From the NCBI GenBank assembly GCA_017412605.1, contig JAFPWY010000009.1, positions 398,207 through 462,206 of the forward strand: 64,000 nt of DNA. The letters are read 5' to 3'. Under the pieces are notes generated by a model. That model saw nothing but the letters and a program-made list of their open reading frames with translations. It had not been told where the DNA came from and ran no database searches. Every line of letters starts with the position of its first letter. Within the stretch, counting starts at the first letter, position 1. Positions 59,336 through 64,000 of this stretch are shown here, piece by piece. Source of the stretch: Fibrobacter sp. (GTDB taxonomy: Bacteria > Fibrobacterota > Fibrobacteria > Fibrobacterales > Fibrobacteraceae). Both the position numbers and the translations under genes were made by a program.

Positions 59336-61559
59336 CGAGCCTGGAGCCTCGTGCCCCGCGCCGTGCGATGGCTATTATGGCCAGGGTATCAACGACAACG
59401 AAGCCGATGAGCCATGCAGCAGTACCGCCCTGGAATCCGTAGCTGTGCAGCCCGACACCGAGCAAGTTTATCCCGAACCAGCAGAGGAATGTGACAATGG
59501 AACTGAACGCACACAAAAGCGCAAAACCGCGTGGAGAAACGAGCCGGCCCGCCCGCAAATGCAAAAGCAGCATCGCCCAGAGAATCACGAACAGCGCTCC
59601 GCATTCCTTCGGGTCAAAGCCCCAGAAGCGCCCCCACGCAAAGTCGGCCCACACACCGCCGAGCAGCGTCCCGAGAATCGTAAATGCGCCACCGAACGCA
59701 AGCGTCCCGTACATCAGCGCATACAGGGGCGAGCCCTTCGGCTGTTCAGGCGACGGGAGCGCAGCACTCCCACGGAACAGCACAAGATGCGCCACAACGC
59801 CAGAAAGAATCATGCCCGCAAAGCCAAGCGCTATCGTGAACACGTGCAGCGTCAGGAACACCGAGGAATTCAGCACTTCGGGAATCGGACGGAAGGTGTC
59901 GCCGGGTTCCAACACGAACTTCGCAAAGAACAACAGCACCGCGGCCATCATGGTGACCGGAAGAATCAGGGCATAGGTCCGGTTCTTGCAGCGGAAAAAC
60001 GCAACGGACTCGAACATCATCAAGAGCAGCGCCACCAACAGCACAATTTCGTACAAGCTAGACATCGGCGGACGAGCGGCCACGAAGGTGCGCACCGCAA
60101 ACATCGCCACAAGCATTACCGCCGTTGCGACACAGAGCCCATTCGCCGCGACATCCAGCTTCTTTGAACGGAAAATCATGTTCAATGCCGAAAGCAGACA
60201 AGCCAAGAACGCTGCGACAAAGCCCCACAGCGCAAGATTCGCATGATGGTACAGCACCTCCAGCGAAAGCCGGAACTTATGATCCGTGGCAGGCGCGACC
60301 TCGGCATCGGTAGGGTCTCCCCCGGCAACCGAAAACGCCGAGCGGTTCACCACCGACTCGTACAGGCGAACATTCCCGTACAGGCGCTTCATCTCGGCAG
60401 TCGCCGGATGGTCATCGTTTCGGCTAGCATAGAAATCCAACAAATCGCGCGATAGCGCCAAATCCACATAGCTCACGTACCGCGATTCCGACGGCAAGTG
60501 CAACGCCTCGGAGACATCACCGCGGAGCACCTTGAATAAGGCGTAGGCATGGGTCTTTTCGGGAGTCAGCACAGCCTGCCGCACAATTTCCACGGCAGAA
60601 ATTTTCCCCGTGCAGGAATCGCCTTCCCGGCACTTGTACGTCACGCGCCCGCTCAAGTCGTCTAAAAAACCACGCGCAAAGGAATCGAAAGGCCGCACAA
60701 CACCATCCACCAAGACGGGCGTATCGGAATGCAAGGCTTCCCAAACCGGAACCGGGCGGGCCGAAGCAAGCGCATCCATCGGCAGAGCGGCAAACAGCAA
60801 CGCTAGCAACGGCAAGACTTTTGCAGCCTCCCCGACCGAATCACCATGCACCTTATTACCATGCTCTTTATTGCTGCGCACCTTCACAAAATAGTGGAGC
60901 GCCGCGCCGAGCAGGAACAGCACCATGAACACATACGGTACAAAATGGAGCGGGTCGTAAAGTACCTTGTACATGGCCACGCTCTTCCCCGGCGCCATTT
61001 CCGCATAACCGCGATACTGGACAAAGTAAGGCCAGCCTCCCTTCAGTTCCTGCTCGTCGATTTCGGCAGGAGCAAGGCCGAGGCTATCGTCCGCATGGAA
61101 AAGCCGCAAGTCCCGGGCTCCGGAAAGCGGGGCCACCTCCGCCTGCAACGGCGAAACAGCGCCAGCAACCTCGGCGGGCACGACAGCATAGCCATTATAT
61201 TCCTGCTTAATTTCGCTCCCGACAAGGCTCCCGAGCAAAAGGACAATCAGCGCAACATGCATCAGCCAAAGCCCCGCAAAGCGCCACCCGCGCGGCATGC
61301 GACAAACCAAGCACAAAACAAGATGCACCACGCCCAACGCCGCAACCGACTTGAAAGCCGGCAAGGGAATATAGCCAACCGCCCACACGAAATAGCTCCC
61401 GAAAAAGCGGTCAGTCGCCACCTCAACCGAAGCACCGAGGCTTTCGGCATTCGCCTGCGCCAGCACGCCCCAGAACGTGAGCAACAGGAACGCCACCAGC
61501 AGCGCAGCAGAGACCTTTAGAGACGCAAAACGAGAGACGAATGACGAGAAAGATTTCAA
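59328..61559 (-). CDS. Cytochrome c biogenesis fusion protein CcsBA (ResB-CcsA)
   Basis: System II cytochrome c synthase of about 743 residues that exports heme and attaches it to apocytochrome c. The ResB/CcsB half has the ASLKVSAALLVAFLLLTFWG start, a large periplasmic loop and His-containing helices. The CcsA half ends with the tryptophan-rich heme-handling motif WGRFWGFDPKECGALFVILW and the flanking conserved His. Start TTG 61559 is preferred: GGAGG lies 10 nt upstream and it overlaps the TGA of the metallophosphatase. A GTG at 61580 would add MGGGNVA. The stop is part of repeat element 5. It fits the anaerobic heme genes at 20-27 kb. Confidence 0.9.
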   Translation of the reverse strand: MKSFSSFVSRFASLKVSAALLVAFLLLTFWGVLAQANAESLGASVEVATDRFFGSYFVWAVGYIPLPAFKSVAALGVVHLVLCLVCRMPRGWRFAGLWLMHVALIVLLLGSLVGSEIKQEYNGYAVVPAEVAGAVSPLQAEVAPLSGARDLRLFHADDSLGLAPAEIDEQELKGGWPYFVQYRGYAEMAPGKSVAMYKVLYDPLHFVPYVFMVLFLLGAALHYFVKVRSNKEHGNKVHGDSVGEAAKVLPLLALLFAALPMDALASARPVPVWEALHSDTPVLVDGVVRPFDSFARGFLDDLSGRVTYKCREGDSCTGKISAVEIVRQAVLTPEKTHAYALFKVLRGDVSEALHLPSESRYVSYVDLALSRDLLDFYASRNDDHPATAEMKRLYGNVRLYESVVNRSAFSVAGGDPTDAEVAPATDHKFRLSLEVLYHHANLALWGFVAAFLACLLSALNMIFRSKKLDVAANGLCVATAVMLVAMFAVRTFVAARPPMSSLYEIVLLVALLLMMFESVAFFRCKNRTYALILPVTMMAAVLLFFAKFVLEPGDTFRPIPEVLNSSVFLTLHVFTIALGFAGMILSGVVAHLVLFRGSAALPSPEQPKGSPLYALMYGTLAFGGAFTILGTLLGGVWADFAWGRFWGFDPKECGALFVILWAMLLLHLRAGRLVSPRGFALLCAFSSIVTFLCWFGINLLGVGLHSYGFQGGTAAWLIGFVVVDTLAIIAIARRGARGSRLEQ

Positions 61560-62554
61560 AGCGACGTTGCCTCCACCCACACGAACTTACTTTCGTCCAG
61601 TCGCTGCTCGCCGTCGAAACGGTATGCGACAAGCCGCCCGTCCCCGCGATAACCGGCAACGCTGTAATCCAGGCAACAGACATTCTCGCGAATCAAGTGC
61701 GGAAGTCCCGTCAGCCAGTAGTGCCCGAAGAATACCGGCCGTTCCGCCTCGCCATAAAACTCATGCTTGCAAACGTCGGCAGGGGCAGCGCAGGCCGGCA
61801 GCTCCACACCCGGCTGGAAGGCCAGCTCGCGCAAAGACTTCCCCTTCGGATCCACCCACCACCTGATGCGGGCCCGCTTGCGCAAAACGTTCTCGCCATC
61901 GCGGAAAGTAATTCCATCGGGCAAGTTCATCTCGGGACCCTTCAAGAAAAAGTTTATCGGGTCGAACAGGGAATCGTCGTACTCGTTGAACTGGTCGTTC
62001 GCGCGGGCAATGAGGTCGTCGAAGTTCCCGTCGGCAAAACAGCGGATACCCTCGGCATTGAGAATCGAGGCCGCGCCCTTCTCAAAACAGGCATGCTGGG
62101 CACGGAAAGATTCCGTTTCGACAAAGAACGGCAGCGTCTTCAAAAAGTCGAGCATGTCGAGGAATTCCTGCTTGCGGCCCTTGTAACTTTCGACCGTCCG
62201 CGTATGGATAGCCACCTTGTTGAAGGAATGCTCGCGCAGGTAGCCCCCCGGAATGCAATGGATTACATGGGAACCGCCTGCGCCATTCAGCTGCCAAAAA
62301 CAGAGCGCATTGAACTCGTGATTCCCCATCAGGGCCACGGCACTCCCCGCATCGCGCATCGCACGCACCAAGTTGACCGTCTCGCGCACCTCCGGTCCAC
62401 GGTCGATATAGTCGCCGAGGAAGACAACGGAACGGGAGCCACCCGGGTAACGGAAGGCACCGGACGTTTCCACGTAGCCCAGCTTCGCAAGCAAAGCCCG
62501 GAGTTCCGTGCAATGCCCGTGGATATCGCCAATGAAGTCGATGGAGGAATTCAT
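61556..62554 (-). CDS. Metallophosphoesterase, ApaH/PrpE-like
   Basis: 332-residue calcineurin-like phosphatase with the family's metal-binding blocks IDFIGDIHGHCTELRALL (GDIHG), VFLGDYIDRGPEVRE (GDxxDRG), ALMGNHEFNAL (GNHE) and a final GHYWLTG with the last His. This is the set of symmetrical Ap4A hydrolases and Ser/Thr protein phosphatases of the PPP type. The start lies next to a short AT-rich gap of 55 nt shared with the divergent CvfB-like gene. It overlaps the ccsBA start. The substrate is unknown. Confidence 0.88.
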   Translation of the reverse strand: MNSSIDFIGDIHGHCTELRALLAKLGYVETSGAFRYPGGSRSVVFLGDYIDRGPEVRETVNLVRAMRDAGSAVALMGNHEFNALCFWQLNGAGGSHVIHCIPGGYLREHSFNKVAIHTRTVESYKGRKQEFLDMLDFLKTLPFFVETESFRAQHACFEKGAASILNAEGIRCFADGNFDDLIARANDQFNEYDDSLFDPINFFLKGPEMNLPDGITFRDGENVLRKRARIRWWVDPKGKSLRELAFQPGVELPACAAPADVCKHEFYGEAERPVFFGHYWLTGLPHLIRENVCCLDYSVAGYRGDGRLVAYRFDGEQRLDESKFVWVEATSL

Positions 62555-62609
62555 GATTTAAAGATATAATTTTCTATATTTTTGTTACACCTGAACGGAA
62601 CGGCTTATC

Positions 62610-63443
62610 ATGGAAATCGGAAAATTCAACCGCGCACGCGTCGAAAGCGTCACCCCCCAAGGCTACTACCTGGAACTGGAAACCGGAGGGCGCGTACTGC
62701 TCCCGGGCAACAAGCACCAATTCGAACTCGAGGAAGGTGAAATCCTGGACGTGTTCGTTTATATGGATTCCGAAGACAGGCCCATCGCGACACTCGACAA
62801 GCCCTACGCGCAGGCAGGCGAATTCGCCGTCCTCACCGTCAAGGAAGTGAACCGCATCGGAGCGTTCCTGGACTGGGGCCTGAACAAAGACCTTTTCTTG
62901 CCCTACAAGCAGCAACTCGGCGACTTGCAGCGCGGCGACAAGTGCGTCGTCTACATCCTCGTGGACGAAAAGAGCGGCCGCCTCGTGGCAACTGAAAAAA
63001 TCAAGAGCTTCCTCGATTTGGACACGAGCGAACTGCATATCGGGCAGCGCGTACAGCTCGCCGCCTACGAAGTGACCCAGGACTACGTTGACTTTTTGGT
63101 GGATTACCGCTACACCGGCAGACTCATGCTCACCCGCGGCATGCAACGCATCTACATCGGCGACACAATGCCCGGCTTTATCCAGCGCTTCACCAGCGAC
63201 GGAAAAATCACGCTCAACCTGACGCCCGTTGGCTACAAGGGACTCATGAAGAGCGACAGCCCCGACGCCATCATGCAGAAACTCGCCGAAGCAGGCGGAT
63301 TCCTCCCCTACGGCGACCACACCGACCCGGACACCATCCGCGAAGAATTCGGCATGTCGAAAAAGACATTCAAGAAGATTCTCGGGACGCTCTTCCGCGA
63401 AGGGAAAATCGACCTCGGCGACGACGGATTCCGCGCAGTATAA
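62610..63443 (+). CDS. CvfB-like S1-domain RNA-binding protein
   Basis: 277-residue cytoplasmic protein with tandem S1-like OB domains and a winged-helix C-terminus. The first OB fold has FNRARVESVTPQGYYLEL. A second is VLTVKEVNRIGAFLDWGLNKDLFLPYKQQ and a third spans VDFLVDYRYTGRLML. The winged helix is TIREEFGMSKKTFKKILGTL. This is the CvfB arrangement known from Staphylococcus and Bacteroides, which bind RNA and affect virulence or expression. It is divergent from the metallophosphatase gene. Confidence 0.9.
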   Translation: MEIGKFNRARVESVTPQGYYLELETGGRVLLPGNKHQFELEEGEILDVFVYMDSEDRPIATLDKPYAQAGEFAVLTVKEVNRIGAFLDWGLNKDLFLPYKQQLGDLQRGDKCVVYILVDEKSGRLVATEKIKSFLDLDTSELHIGQRVQLAAYEVTQDYVDFLVDYRYTGRLMLTRGMQRIYIGDTMPGFIQRFTSDGKITLNLTPVGYKGLMKSDSPDAIMQKLAEAGGFLPYGDHTDPDTIREEFGMSKKTFKKILGTLFREGKIDLGDDGFRAV

Positions 63444-63458
63444 AGAGAAGAAGGGAAA

Positions 63459-64000
63459 TTAAAGATTACTGATTTCTTCCACGGAGAAGCCGGTCAACTC
63501 AGCAATCTGTTCAACCGGCATATTCTTGGATTTCATCTTCCGGGCAATTTCGCGAGTTTTTTCAGAAACGCTCTCGGCAACCTTCGCGTTGATCTCATCC
63601 GCGAATTCTTCAAAGATGCCATCGACCATAACATTGTGGTCCCATTTTTCGTGATACATTTTTTGGTATACCTCGAATTCTTCCTTGCTGAAGTTAGATA
63701 CTTTTGAACTTTCCGTCAACTGTTCGAATTTTTTCTCGTCCAGTTCGGCAGGCAGTTCCTTAAGCCGGTTCAGAAAACGAAAGAAAAACAGCCACTTGCT
63801 CAAGTCGTCGGATTTCTTTTTGATAAAGAAGGGAACCTTCGAAAGTTCAACAGTCGTAAAATTGTAGGCATCCACAAACAGTGCACCCGTTTCAAGATCG
63901 GTAACGGCAGCACGGTGCACGATCCGGTTGTCATCAAACACCTTATGTCGCGCGAATGCAATCACGTACGTGGGTTTTATATCGTAATTCCAATCATCGC
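63459..64000 (-). CDS. Rpn/PD-(D/E)XK nuclease family protein, partial (5' end outside window)
   Basis: C-terminal part of a protein whose open frame continues beyond base 64000. The visible end reads DDWNYDIKPTYVIAFARHK, then LFFFRFLNRLKELPAELDEKK, and a C-terminal coiled segment with MPVEQIAELTGFSVEEISNL, as in the Rpn family of recombination-promoting nucleases (PDDEXK_2). The N-terminal nuclease core would lie outside the window. Such genes are often abundant and mobile-like in Bacteroidetes and Fibrobacter. Confidence 0.8.
   Translation of the reverse strand, partial: DDWNYDIKPTYVIAFARHKVFDDNRIVHRAAVTDLETGALFVDAYNFTTVELSKVPFFIKKKSDDLSKWLFFFRFLNRLKELPAELDEKKFEQLTESSKVSNFSKEEFEVYQKMYHEKWDHNVMVDGIFEEFADEINAKVAESVSEKTREIARKMKSKNMPVEQIAELTGFSVEEISNL

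Noticed and set aside
61562..61580. GTG 61580 as start of CcsBA
   Set aside because: TTG 61559 has a GGAGG site 10 nt upstream and overlaps the upstream stop; the GTG extension is Gly-rich and would lie on that ribosome site.
1..64000. tRNA, rRNA, CRISPR, insertion sequences or prophage
   Set aside because: No cloverleaf, rRNA core sequence, regularly spaced direct repeats with unique spacers, transposase or phage structural gene was seen by eye; the heptamer arrays have no spacers and are not CRISPR.

Overview
The window is chromosomal DNA from a Fibrobacter-like bacterium (FCB group, anaerobic fibre degrader). The evidence is three FISUMP-type lipoproteins (Fibrobacter succinogenes major paralogous domain), two TIGR02147-family proteins, a high density of secreted plant-wall enzymes and lipoproteins, Bacteroidetes-like C-terminal sorting domains, an LptD outer-membrane assembly protein and promoter-like TAnnTTTn boxes. 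I see no tRNA, rRNA, CRISPR array, insertion sequence or prophage. Coding density is high and genes lie in short operons on both strands.

Layout. 1-4.7 kb: a partial CE6 acetyl xylan esterase, lipoproteins, and an operon of lipoprotein, ArnA-like epimerase and GT2 glycosyltransferase. 4.9-8.5 kb: a two-gene secreted module with a 1061-residue calcium-repeat protein whose middle recalls binary-toxin B components. 8.7-11.1 kb: an ECF sigma factor with a polytopic membrane protein and a PrsW-like protease. 11.2-18.1 kb: a FISUMP lipoprotein, topoisomerase IV subunit A, a GH43 enzyme and a dCMP deaminase. 18.2-27 kb: an acyltransferase, an SDR, and heme genes (hemA-hemC, a fused siroheme decarboxylase, an AhbC-type radical SAM enzyme). 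27-39 kb: two large FISUMP lipoproteins, two TIGR02147-lipoprotein pairs, a bile-acid/sodium symporter family protein and a GH26 mannanase. 39-48 kb: purC and a four-gene envelope operon containing an MFS-PlsC-acyl-ACP synthetase fusion and a GT-C/NPCBM fusion. 48-57 kb: rpmE2, lptD, maf, rodZ-like, hisB and a PDZ protein. 57-64 kb: dgt, a HAD hydrolase, a CcsBA cytochrome c biogenesis fusion, a metallophosphatase, a CvfB-like protein and a partial Rpn-type nuclease.

How it fits together. The GH43, GH26 and CE6 enzymes act on xylan and mannan outside the cell, and several secreted proteins share a C-terminal domain that suggests a common export route. HemA, HemC, the AhbA/AhbB fusion and AhbC outline the siroheme-dependent anaerobic heme route, and CcsBA would attach heme to c-type cytochromes.

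The most unusual non-coding signal is a set of five intergenic elements built from degenerate 7-bp tandem words arranged as two opposed arms. They often contain short triloop hairpins and often supply the stop codon of the adjoining gene. Many housekeeping genes also carry a TAnnTTTn box only 4-8 nt before the start codon, which suggests leaderless or nearly leaderless mRNAs.
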